DNA from: Hyperoplus lanceolatus | Taxonomy: Eukaryota > Chordata > Actinopteri > Uranoscopiformes > Ammodytidae | Assembly (NCBI GenBank): GCA_026929865.2 | Contig: CM049403.1 | Coordinates: forward strand, 20,671,001-20,735,000 | Reading direction: 5' to 3' | Length of the DNA stretch: 64,000 nt | In this document: positions 52,999-64,000 of the stretch, piece after piece | Layout of the letters: each line of letters begins with the position of its first letter | Numbering within the stretch: position 1 is the first letter of the stretch | Notes under the pieces: model-generated | The model's database searches: none | What the model was told of the DNA's origin: nothing | The model's input: only the letters and a program-made list of their open reading frames with translations | Position numbers and translations under genes: made by a program

Positions 52999-54047
52999 GG
53001 GGCCACTCACACTAGGGCCGCGGCCCCGTGCCCAAGCTCGTTTGCATACTAAAGTCTAGAACGTTTGGCTAGTGTGACCACGCCATCCGTATTCCAACAC
53101 GGAACAGCCCCTTGGCCACGGCACACTTGGGAGAGGTGTGCCGTGGCCAAAGTACAGATGCTAATGAGATGACACGCCCACAAGGAAGCTCACAAGCAAG
53201 CGCACAGGCGGCGTTCCTGATGTGAATTTATTAAGGATGCATTGTCCGTTAACGTCCGCTGCCTTTCTAGTCAGCACCAGAATTGCCCACCACTTGGACT
53301 GTAGCTACATAAAATGAGAATTAACGTGTGTGTAGGCCTAGGTGTGGGCTAATAAAAGAGGGAGAGAGCTAAATAGGTGAGCGCAGAAAGCAAAGTAAAA
53401 AGGTTTTCGTGTTTACTCACATTCGTGTGATGATTTTTTTCTTTTTCCTCCCGTCAGCTGTCATAATACTGTCTTTAAGCATGGCGGTGGAGACGACACA
53501 AAACAACACACAACGGGACTCCGCGGCCCGGTGATAAGGAAACAGTAGCCTACACTGAGGTTTAACAAGAAACTTTATAAAGACACTTAAAAAAACGATC
53601 TCTGCCCAAACAAAAAGTTCTGACTTGGATTACTTGATGGAGCGATCGATGTGTATAAAACCATCCGGTACGTATGGTGTGATGACGGGCCGTTATATTA
53701 ATAATAAACAGCGTGCTGCACAAATATGAGACTGTCCATCGCGACCTATTACGTCAAGGCTACATTTAAAAAAAAGACAATAGATTAAGGATTCTCGTTG
53801 CTCTAATTTGGAAGTGGAATATTTGATGCAAATTTCAGATGAAAATATTCACAAACAGTCGTATAGCCTACAAGTAGACTACGCTCCGAATCCTAAACGC
53901 GCACAGTGACGTAGGCAAGGTGCAATCGTGCTCAGGCCACGAGCAGTGTGACCACGGGCTAGCGGGGGGAGGGAGGAAGGGGGGGGGGATCGTGCTGAAT
54001 CTTCCTGCAGCACGGAACAGGCAAACGGCTCTAGTGTGAGTGGGCCC
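52999..54047. mobile_element. Harbinger-type MITE with TTA target duplication
   Basis: The left end is GGGGCCACTCACACTAGGGC and the right end, reverse-complemented, is GGGCCCACTCACACTAGAGC. Both are flanked by TTA (52996-52998 and 54048-54050), the three-base target typical of PIF/Harbinger elements. Secondary inverted matches (GGCTAGTGTGACCACG left, CAGTGTGACCACGGGCTAG right) lie inside. No transposase ORF is present, so it is a non-autonomous element of about 1.05 kb with a CpG-rich interior. Confidence 0.75.
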
Positions 54048-54287
54048 TTACATCACTTTAAACAGTGTGATGTAATATATTGTTAGCACAGGCACCAAGG
54101 ATGCTCATATTGTCAGGATATCGACTTTTATGTTATCTTGTGTAACCAAACATCCATATTATTAAGCCTTCAGAAGTCTTGAGAAAAAACAAACAAGAGC
54201 TAGATTATGTTCACTGAACAGCCTTGTTCAGTCTCTTTTCTGGATGACATGTCAAACCGAAGTGTTCTTTTGTCTTTCTCCTATCAG

Positions 54288-54606
54288 ACTGGATCTAGGT
54301 AAGGTTTGGATTCTACACTCTACATTTATTGAATATTTTAAAAGGTCACTGTCAATCAAATCTGGTCAAACCACACCCATTCAGTCCAGTTGAAGAAGAT
54401 TAGCATTAGAGTTTTTGACTATTTTTGAAAATCTAAGAATGTTTTTTTTCTTCCTCCTAGATATGGAAAACATGGATTTTCCCTTAACCACAAGAGGTGG
54501 TACAGAATTCCACGGACCATATGCATTTCCATGCCTAGAAGACATTCAGACTCGTCTCTCCCATGGGAAGTACGGAGTAATGCATCGCAGTCAGATAAGA
54601 CGATAA
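54288..54606 (+). CDS. Very weak candidate exon pair (11-bp microexon plus 146-bp exon)
   Basis: TTTCTCCTATCAG precedes 11 bases (54288-54298) followed by the donor GTAAGG. Farther on, TTTTTTTTCTTCCTCCTAG precedes an open stretch from 54461 that reads MENMDFPLTTRGG and stops at TAA (54604-54606). The splice signals are good, but the peptide has no domain I recognise and there is no other exon nearby. It is listed because the signals are stronger than for other open frames in this interval. Confidence 0.15.
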
Positions 54607-54855
54607 TATCCATCTGTGAAGGTTTGCATCCCAGGTACATCTCAGGCACCATCTCACAAATGACTTGTTACTGGTACATCTCATACTTTTGTTCAACATT
54701 TATCATACTCTACATTAAAGGAAAACTCTCACTTCTGGAAACCCGGGGGTTGTAGTTGATGTATTGATAGTAATGAGGTTATTCTATGAAAAATGTATGG
54801 AGGTTAAGTAAAGTGGGATCATATCCATTGGTTGTAACTTCCACCTTTCATGGAA

Positions 54856-54893
<38 letters not shown>
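54856..54893. repeat. (CA)n microsatellite
   Basis: A pure CA tract of about 38 bases. Confidence 0.95.
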
Positions 54894-54895
<2 letters not shown>

Positions 54896-55146
54896 CTCAT
54901 GCGTATTCTCTTCTTACATCCTGGCTCCTAGCAGTCACTGGTGCTTGACTTTGTTCCCCCTGTCCACCCACATGCTAATCTCCTTGCATCATTGATGGCG
55001 GGCAGTCGGTGTGACTTCTGGCAGATAAAACTGTGTAGCTGATGATTTGATGAAAATGGGGGGGAAAGCTAGCCCCTGGACAACACAAGATGAGATGAAT
55101 ATTTTCAAGAGAAAATTGTGTATTGTGTGGAATTGTCCGAAAGAAT

Positions 55147-55176
55147 AATAAATAAATAAATAAATAAATAAATAAA
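55147..55176. repeat. (AATA)n microsatellite
   Basis: About seven AATA tetranucleotide units. Confidence 0.95.
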
Positions 55177-58100
55177 GTAGCCCCTCAGATCAACTCCCCC
55201 ATCCCTGTCCTCATTCTCCATCCCTTCCTGGTGATTTCATCACTTTCCTACCAGCCAGCCATTGGACATTTAGCAGTCGACTCACAAAGAAGGCCTGTGT
55301 ACTTCATCCATGTCAAGATTAAACTGTTAACTAAGGTGTGACAAGTAGGAGAGGCCGTGCCTTTGAAATGCAGAGTGAACATAAATGGGAGCTAATAACC
55401 ATGATGTTTTTTCCCCCGCTTCTCCTCGAGAATGTTGGTCTGAATATTGTCAAGGATTAAATTCATTGCTCACTATGTATAAAGTCAATACTGGAGAATG
55501 TTCTTAGTCTCGATAGCCTTGGGGTCTGGTGTGACTTTGAAGTGGTTTTGTTGCAAAAAAAAAATTCAGCAGCATTTCTTTAAGCCCTGAGAAATAATAA
55601 AATGGCTATAGCTGGAGAATGAAATTACTGGACTGTTACATTACCATTCATCATGTTAAAGAATGTAGTCATCCAGAAAAAAAAAATGAATAAAAGAACA
55701 CAGGGGGATGGAGTGGAATGCTCCTCTATCGTACTGGAGCTTGGGCCAATCTTTCTCCTTAATTAAACGTAAACCAGGTCACTTTTGACTGTGTGATGAA
55801 AGGAAGGATGGCCACGGCCATGCGAGAAATAACCTCAACGCCTTGTCACTAGCAAAGATTTTAACCGTATTTAAAATGTGTCTGGTACGTCTGGCCTTGT
55901 GGCGACAAATAGGCACAGATGGTCAGGGGTTAGAGGTTTTACAAAACCACACTGCTTTGTGCCGCAAAACCAGACTGGTGTAATAGAGAGTGAGCCCTAA
56001 AAACCTGAGGTGACAGATGAGGCAGGAAGTGTGAGCCACTTGGCCACCAGGACGTCCTGTGTGACTCATTTTCAAAGGGATAGTGGCCAAGCTGTTTCTG
56101 GATGGCTGGTCTTCACAGCAGACTGAGTGCAGGTATCTATTAGACAGTCATTACATCTAATGCGGCCAAAATCTCAAGGAGTTAGTCTGCACACCATCAA
56201 AAGGCCCCGTGCTGAAACAAGATCTGACTCTGAATAAAGCAATTATGAGGTGAACACATATAAACATGAATAATGAATGACTGCGTGTTGAATAAATGCA
56301 TTTCCAATCCTGGCATATTGGCTGAAAATAAAGAGTGGTTTTATGTGTTGAAAATCTAAATTCATGTTAATTCTCATCCCTTAGTATACAGCACTGCGAG
56401 CAAAATGGTTTGCATTTCAATGACAAATGCACACTGAGCCTCCACTCAGACATTTAAATCCAAAGTTGGAATTTCAATTGGAGAATTTTCAATTCAGGTT
56501 CCCTCATCTCCCCCATCCTAGCTTGCTTCCTTCTCTCCATCTGATTGACACCCATTCTCATTGTCTGTGGTCTATTTAATGGAATGGATGTGCACTTTAC
56601 TGTCAACCACATAACGGGAGAGAATTCTGTTTATTTTCAATATGGTATGGCAGTTAAAACAATTCCGATGCCAGTTGAAACCCTGGATCATATGATTTGC
56701 TGGGACGCAGAATAGCCCACATAACAGTACAAAGAAGCTGTTGCCGATCGGAGGGCATGGATGAAATGGTGCCATGGGCCAAAAGATGGTTGCAATAAAA
56801 AGATAGTTGGGAGAGATCAAACTCAGAGATAAAATGCCTGTTTTTATGTATATCTTTGACTAATGTGTAATGGAAATATGGACGAGAACCCATTTTCCAA
56901 ATTGGCTCCATCAACATACTTTGAGTTTAGGTTCACAAATACTCACTGCATAATGAGCCAGGTCCACCCTCTCAATGACAAGTCATTGCCAACTTCTTAT
57001 TCCTTACCCCTGAGAGGACATTCTTTACATGATGAAATGAAAATCCTCTTTTTAATTCTTTGCCAGCAAGTTACTTTCCCCGTTTACATCAGTGCATTTA
57101 AAATTTAAATTGTAATTTAATCAAGCAATACATTATTTATTTGGATTTTTCTAAGGCAACATATAGTGGAGCCACTGGAAAGAGATGTGGAGAGCATTTG
57201 AATGAGTTTTAGAATGACTGGGATCATTAAGAAATTGCTGACGTCTGCTAAAAAGAGTGCAAAATGGAGCAACACCTTCAGGTTCCGAGTACTCTGTGTT
57301 ATTTCTCTAACTATTCAGAACTGTAAAGGTTAATAATTCCACGTAGACCAACTTTTTTTTGACAATGTCTTTTTAGTGAGGCAACATGTCTCTGCATAAG
57401 AGGTAGGGGAAATGTTTGTCTCTTCTATATATTGCTTTGATGTTCTAAAGTCTGTTATCTGTAATATATTTGGAGTTTCAGGGAAAAAAATACAGCCATG
57501 ACTGACATAATCCATTCAGCCATGCAACTTGCTAAAACAAGTATGTTTGTATGCGAGATATATATCACAGCTGGAAAACAGCCAACATACCCAAACTGTG
57601 AACTTCAACAGAAAAAAACACATTTTAAAACTTGTGGTCTCTGAGTCTTGTTCCTGCTTTTGGCACAGTTGTCTGGACGTTAAACATGGGTTATATTCAG
57701 ATGCTACGTCACAATAACATAAATACCTCACACAATGCATAGACCCACCTGAAGCGATCACCTCATCTCCTGCCGGCTGTCAAACTGACAAACAAATCCC
57801 ACCAATCAAAGCTTACTTCGGGGCACAGAGGTAATCTGTCCTCCCCACTGCTCATCAACGGCTCTTCTATCTCCTTCCTCATTCATTATCTTCAGACTAA
57901 AACGGACCCTCATCCATCAAAGACCCCCCAATTAAGCCTGTGGATTCCATTTGTCATTCACCCCTTCATTTTATTGCCAATGAGGTGGAGGGAAAATATG
58001 TCTTATGTCTGAAAACAAGCGGACAATTGTAACTAATTTGACACTGGCCACAGGCAAAGACGAGGCCGCCTCCGTTTTTTATATCTGTATTTTATTACTA

Positions 58101-60807
58101 TCTGATTTGGCAGAGTAGACACTTCTCTGAGGGAATAGCGATTTCATCAAACAGGTGCTTCATAAAAGAGCTGATCTGATCTTTAAACAAGAAAAGACAA
58201 GCCGTCTTAATAGATGAGAGTTTGGGCAGCTTTACAAGTATTGATTAGTGCTAAAAGGCAGAGTAGGGTTGTCAGAGATTGGGCTTGTATGGCTGTTGGA
58301 GCACTTCTTGACTGAACTGCATTTACTGCATCAAAGCCAGGGACAACACAAAGGCTGCAGTGAATGTGAGTGACATAATTGCCATAGATTATGGTTGAAA
58401 TTATTTATTTATCTATTCTCTGTGGATCCAGGTAGATCTCACCCTGCAGTCCAATGTCGTGCAGCACAAGTTTTACCTCATTCCAAATATGTGTTAACGT
58501 TAACTTGAATATGTTTGTGTCCTTTGTTGATTACAGGTAGCAGATATGGAACTCTAGGAATTGATACTTCACCTGCTTAAGGAGAAAAAAAGCCAATATA
58601 CTTCTAACAACAGTTCTTCATATATATCGCAAGGATGAGTTTCAATGTTCCCATATCATTCCATTGGAACACTTGTTTTTGTATGTTGTATCCCACTTCC
58701 ATATTTGATCAGTAGTGATAAATGTATACAACAGAATTGTGTAAATAGAATAACTTGGGCCAAGATGGGTTTAAACAGAGCTAATGTGTCATTTTACCTT
58801 TGTAGCCCTCTCTCCCTCATAAAATTACACCCAGGCTTGTGCGCAAGGCACAAATTCAATCAAGGAAAGGAGTGTAGGCTAGAAGAGGGGGCTATTCTGA
58901 GGCTACAAAAATTTAATTTGTTTTTTTTCTCATTCCAGGGATGGGAATCCAAGTGCCACTCCCATACTCGCAACCATGTGAGCACCTTTCAATTTGCCAG
59001 ATTAGCACCCCCTTTTGTACCTCTGGCGGGTTCCAGAGACACAGCGCCGCGGCTACACCCAGAAAAAACAGCAGCATACCCTCGCTCCTCACCTTCTTTG
59101 CTCCGACCACTCCCTGTCTCCCCAATCTTATTAAACTAATTAACTCTTCCCCCCCTCCACCAGTTTCATTCCATCTCATTTATTTGCGTCTGCCATAACA
59201 CCAACCCCTTCTTTAATCACGTTTAAGGTACACTTAATGTGCCTTTACCACAACCTTTGCTCTCAGGCATTGGGTGAGTGGTGAGCGACAGAGATGAGCT
59301 TGTTATGTGTATAGAGTGGGGTCATAAAAACTGTACAAACTCTCCTCAAAAGAAAAAAAAGCCTCAATGAGACCAAAAAATATTCTGTTTCCATGGCAAT
59401 GTGGTCTTAGTCAAGCTTCAAGTAGCATACCATATGAGTGTTTAAGGTCTTTTTCGAGCCAGGGAACCAACTGAACAGATTCTGATACATTTTGTTTTCT
59501 TTCATTTGAATGTTTCTGGTAGCAGCTGCTATGGGAGGAATTACTGTATGCATTCATTAATCTGAAATAATTGTTTTGACTCAAATTGAGACATTGCCCA
59601 ATAGAATAGAGCAACATGTGTCAGGCTTTCAGTGATTATTATTATAGTATCGTATAGTTATAATATGATAAAGTATAGTACATATACACTTTAACAGTGT
59701 ACATTTTCAGAATCCATATGTCTATAGTAAAAGCGGGATTAATTGAATATATTTGGTTTGGACACTTTAGAAATAAAATAATCCAGTGTCCATCCTATCA
59801 AATGTTAATATCGGTATCAGTACAATTATCTGACATAAAGAGTTCATCTATGAATTGTGTGGACGGTACAAAAAAAAGGTGCGGGAGTGGAAAGTTCTCT
59901 GTGTATTTTATACAAGCCAAATTATTTCTACACATCTGCTTTGCTGTTGGAAACTGTATAAAATTTCCATCACAAGCCAAGAAACCTCACCTTGAATTTA
60001 GCTTACCTTGACATGTCTATCGATCATGCCTCATACCATGGATTGCTAGGTGAAATTTCAAATAAACAAGTGCAGTCTACCTTTAATCTTCTCAGTCTTG
60101 GTGTTTACGCCAACACAAACACTCAGAGAAAGAGAAAGCGACACACTCCCCTTCTCCACAGCACATGTCTCGTTGCAGGAGAGGATGTGACCTTTTCCTG
60201 TCAGGAAGGAACACTTATGTGTGATGAGAGACATTTTATGACAGTCTTAGTCACTGGAATCCATGTTGCTCTCCCTTAAGATAACAATCATGCAGGTAGG
60301 ATTATTTAGTATATGGCATGCTTTACATTACCTTCACAAACACATTTAATCAGCTTCCTCTTGCTGCCCTCTTCAGAAAACCGGTAATATGTGTTGAATG
60401 AGCTATTTACGTCTATGAAGAATTCCTACTGAACATTTACATTTTAATTATTTTTCATATCCAAGTTTACAGGGACATAAATCCCATTTCTGAACAATCT
60501 TCATTGTCCTGAATTATAAAATGGAAGGGTTGGGGTTAGGAATTTCACTTCATTTTTTGAAAGAACGATGCTCTGTTCTGGGGAACCTTGGCCACCTCCA
60601 TCTGTTGATAAAGACTGTGGTATGCAGTCGAAAGCTTCAATAAAGCCTCAGAAGTGGACCTTTTGAGTAGAGATTATTTTGCCCTACAAAACGGTTTTGT
60701 TTTAGTCTGGGCCATAATTGGTTTGCTGAATACGGGCCATTGCTGTCAGTTTCTTAAACCAAAAACCTAAAGCATCATGATTGACCAGCACTGTGGAGGC
60801 TTAGGCA
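55177..60807. other. Gene-poor interval with possible conserved non-coding blocks
   Basis: No supported gene was found. The stretch 57900-58290 is free of simple repeats, evenly composed and contains strings such as CAAGCGGACAATTGTAACTA and TTGATTAGTGCTAAAAGGCA, the texture of vertebrate developmental enhancers. The same is true more weakly around 55240-55420 and 55740-55880. The open frame at 58645-59139 lacks domains. Confidence 0.4.
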
Positions 60808-60819
60808 CCCCCCCCCCCC
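60808..60819. repeat. 12-base C homopolymer
   Basis: An uninterrupted C-run whose exact length is uncertain in raw data. Confidence 0.85.
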
Positions 60820-63436
60820 TTTACTCCAAACCCTTATCATCGGAGATGAATAGTATAAATAACTGATATTGGACTCATTTTTCAGGATTTATTGGAATTA
60901 TTGGGTTGATTGTACTGGCATAGGCACTTATCATCGACCCTTCCATTGTGATTTATTCATTTCTGCCATTTTGAATCGTCATATGCAACTCCTCCTGCAC
61001 CTTCAGCTGTTCACTGTGTGTGTGTGTGTGCTTTGCCTCTCTGGGGCAGAGATGTTTAAAGAAGAACTTGACACCCCCTGAGAATCTTGTCTTGGCTGAC
61101 CCCCAGTATTTTAACCCCAGGACCCCATGACCTTATTGTTGGGTGTTACAGGTGCAACATAGCACATATCTGAACACACCTATTGCACCTGTGGTCAGAG
61201 GAGAAACGAGCTTGAAACCTTGAAACCGAGATGACACTTGCTTTTCTGCTTGGTGTGAAGGAAGCTACTCTTTAACATCATTAATCTCTCCTCCTAGAGA
61301 ACCATACCCTTGTTGAGACATTGCAGGCAATTTTAGAAGCCTGAACACGGAGGAAGGCAAAACCAAGTGGTTAGCACCTTCATGAGAATGGCAAATGACT
61401 GTTATCTGTGTGTAAATTATAGCCTGGCCCTAGAATGGAAAGTCGGTGTTAGGAAAAAAACACCTTTTACGAGTGGTCGATAAACAAGCTGTCCAAATGG
61501 TTTCCATGACATTAGTCACACATTCGTCATTGTCTGGCCTACTATAGAGAAGTGCAATAGTTTATATCCGTACCGTGAGGTCATTTAAGTTATCATTTTG
61601 TCTGTTTGCAACTCTCTCAACGAGCTCGTCCTCTGTGGCTAAACCAACAGTTCACCTTGAAAACAAAGCCACATCCTAGCCACACATCCCCATCCAACCA
61701 CTGATCCTTGATTTTTGGATCCTGCCTTTTCTTTTCACACCTTTCAGGGCAGAACCCCCTTGAAGGATTAGAATAACGCAGAGACAGGAACAAGGAAGAG
61801 CCTGAAGAAAGGATGAGCCCTGGTAATGGCTGCTGGAGCGGCAGCTGACAGAAGCCACATTGTCAATAGGGTGTGAAATTCCTGCTTGGATGGGACCTCC
61901 GTCTGGTAAATAGCTAAAGGACAGAGAGGGGTAGGAAATGTGTCAGCCAGTCTGCCTACACTAGTCCCATGAGCCTTCCCATCATGCAGGGAGAAGAGAG
62001 GAGGGTTTATATGTGGTCATCCATGCCCAACCAATCTCCCCACTGACCTGTGTTGAAAACCAGCAGGGCGGCTGCCATAAGGGCCAACAAAACACCATGT
62101 AAAGAGACCTTGTTGTAGAGGTGTGTGGCCTGAGCTGTTAAAGAAATAGCTTAGGGTACATCATAAAATAACAGCACCACTTGGGACCAAATGGCAAGGA
62201 ATAAAGGAAATGCCTCACATTAATGAACCCAAGAAGGCACAGAATTCGAACACACTTATTGCCCCAGGATATCATTGTCATTTCCAAGTTGATGTAATGC
62301 GAGGACACGCATCCTTTGATGAAAAAAGTAAGGGCTTGATAGACTCAGTTTTCAACTCAAATGCACAACTGTCACCAATATTTTACTCACTGCCATTATA
62401 AAACAAAAAAAAAATACAATATTAGCCTCTTTGGACAAGATAGCCCAACAGGGCTAAACAGTGTGTGCTTTCTGTCGGAAATATGAATTAGGTAGACCGA
62501 TTAAAAAAATGAGGCTAATGCAGGATTGAAACTTTCAGTCAGTTAAATGACCCGGTTCCATCCTATTAACAAGGACCTCAACCTTTATTGGACTGGGGTC
62601 ACACCGCTCCACATCGCCTCACCTCAAACTCAGTGACACATTTCTCCAATAACAGCCCATTAATTAGCTGAGCACATTACACTGTTCAGAGGTGGGACAC
62701 TTTGTTGCCTGGAGCTGGCCAGCCCGTCTCAGGCGGATAGACACATGCAAATCTGTTTGTTTCATCAAGTGTGAATTCAATTTGCGTTCTTTTTAATCTA
62801 GAGCACCTTTGCCCCCAGCGCATTGGAGGAGACCGCAAAGCTCCCATTTTGCAGAAGTTCTGATGAAAAACTGTAAAGGGAAGGGCAAAAGGAGAAGGAG
62901 AGGACGACAGAGAGGGCAGTAATGAAAGGCAAAACGTGGGCCGTTGTTAGGGAGGAAGAAAGACTGAAAATCCTGCGACCTTGGGAAGACCATATGAAAT
63001 GCTGCCAGGTCCTTTTTTCCCATCGGCGCCCATGGGAAAATAATAAACATTCACACAGGGCAGCAGAAAAATGTTCAAGACAGAATGACAAACTATGACA
63101 CAGTACTGGATAGAGACGGTGGGGGGAAATAGATGAAAACAAAAGACTGACATTATCAGCATTTCTGTACAGTTGTTTTTCTGTTTGTCTGCTTTGGTCG
63201 GGTATTTCTCAGGTTTTTTCTGTAGAATGTGTTATGTTCCCCTGGTGGATGCAGCCACTTGAGAAAACAGGGATTTGCCACAAAGGCAGAACACCACATT
63301 TTGTGCTGAAGTGGGAAGAGGCAAGATCACAGTCCTCTGTGAAAAGTTTTCTCAAAGCATAAGAGGAGAGGTGTGCATGATTTGTTCACTGAGATGTGTC
63401 GAAATACTCACTTACATCCAGACCCACATGCAAGAA

Positions 63437-63439
<3 letters not shown>
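60820..63439. other. Gene-poor interval with a possible conserved non-coding block
   Basis: No supported gene was found. The stretch 62480-62800 carries CCCATTAATTAGCTGAGCAC (homeodomain-type TAATTA) and an octamer-like ATGCAAAT near 62745, in a low-repeat context. Regulatory function is inferred only. Confidence 0.4.

Positions 63440-63502
<63 letters not shown>
63440..63502. repeat. (CA)n microsatellite
   Basis: A pure CA tract of about 63 bases near the window's end. The sequence after it (63503-64000) shows no supported gene. Confidence 0.95.
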
Positions 63503-63504
<2 letters not shown>

Positions 63505-64000
63505 TAACACCATAAGGGATCTCACACACCAAACACTTTGTCCTACAAAACAGATTGTCGCACACATATCCATTTGAGCCTACATTTTGCACTTGTTCGT
63601 CCAAGCCAGTCACAATATTTGCATATACACACAAATAATAAACACAACTCACACTCCTACTCATCTTCCAAACTGAGGATCTCTGTGACTGAGTGCCATG
63701 GAATGTGTTTAGGAAGGCAAAATGAGACACCTTACGTTCTACCTACAATGCCTCATTCAAGACAGAGTAGGTGTAGGCCAGGATGTGTCAGTGTGCTCTG
63801 ATGACAGACAGCCAACGTTGGCCCTACAGTGTTAAAGTTGAGGCACGCAGTAACATGACATAGTCTGTTATCACATGAATGTGAATCAGCCCCAAAAGCA
63901 ACAGACCACAAATCACGTCATTGAAAGCAAGAAGACAACATTTACCATTTTAGGAAGAGTTTACAGGGATGAGTAAAAGGCTCCCTGGGCCAAATAGAGA

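Noticed and set aside
58645..59139. Open frame of 164 codons on the plus strand
   Set aside because: No recognisable domain, the region is pyrimidine-rich at its 3' end, and no splice partners are evident.
60150..60279. Immunoglobulin-like string GEDVTFSCQEG
   Set aside because: The match to an Ig-domain start is short. The frame ends soon after without the second Cys in a proper context and there are no neighbouring exons; probably chance.

Overview
The window looks like a piece of a ray-finned fish chromosome, probably an acanthomorph. The reasons are dense CA/GT microsatellites, a Tc1-like element of the type ending in CAGTATCTCACAAAAGTGAG, several hAT, TTAA-target and Harbinger-type elements with fish-style termini, L2-like LINE tails, and spliced short exons in AT-rich sequence. 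There is no sign of bacterial gene organisation: no operons, ribosome binding sites, CRISPR arrays or long real ORFs. The species call is inference.

Layout. Positions 1-17.6 kb are gene-poor, with microsatellites, one hAT-type MITE (3358-3936) and stretches whose texture resembles conserved non-coding DNA. Positions 17622-23526 are a single giant palindromic (foldback) transposable element with arms of about 2 kb, a perfect 8-bp target duplication and a short loop. A rearranged Tc1-like element (18811-20451) sits in its left arm, and the right arm keeps the exact empty site. Positions 24085-31879 form a four-level nest: a pogo-like element holds a TTAA-type element, which holds a hAT-like element, which holds a second TTAA-type element. 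Positions 31.9-45.8 kb are again gene-poor with simple repeats and LINE/hAT scraps.

The only convincing host-type coding sequence lies at 45.8-49.6 kb on the + strand. A small single-pass membrane protein gene has exon 1 at 45837-46021, and two downstream exons (47282-47335 and 47971-48097) each continue its frame exactly, giving two different C-termini. Just downstream, two phase-matched exons (48385-48477 and 49222-49560) encode the C-terminal part of a protein resembling the fish SAMD3-like multigene family. An AT-rich repeat follows. From 50.5 kb to the end there is a Harbinger-type MITE (52999-54047), more microsatellites and no confident gene, with possible conserved non-coding blocks near 57.9-58.3 and 62.5-62.8 kb.

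The genes do not form an evident pathway. The main biological content is transposon archaeology plus one unrecognised micropeptide locus. All family assignments are from reading the sequence and memory of the families; no database search was run.
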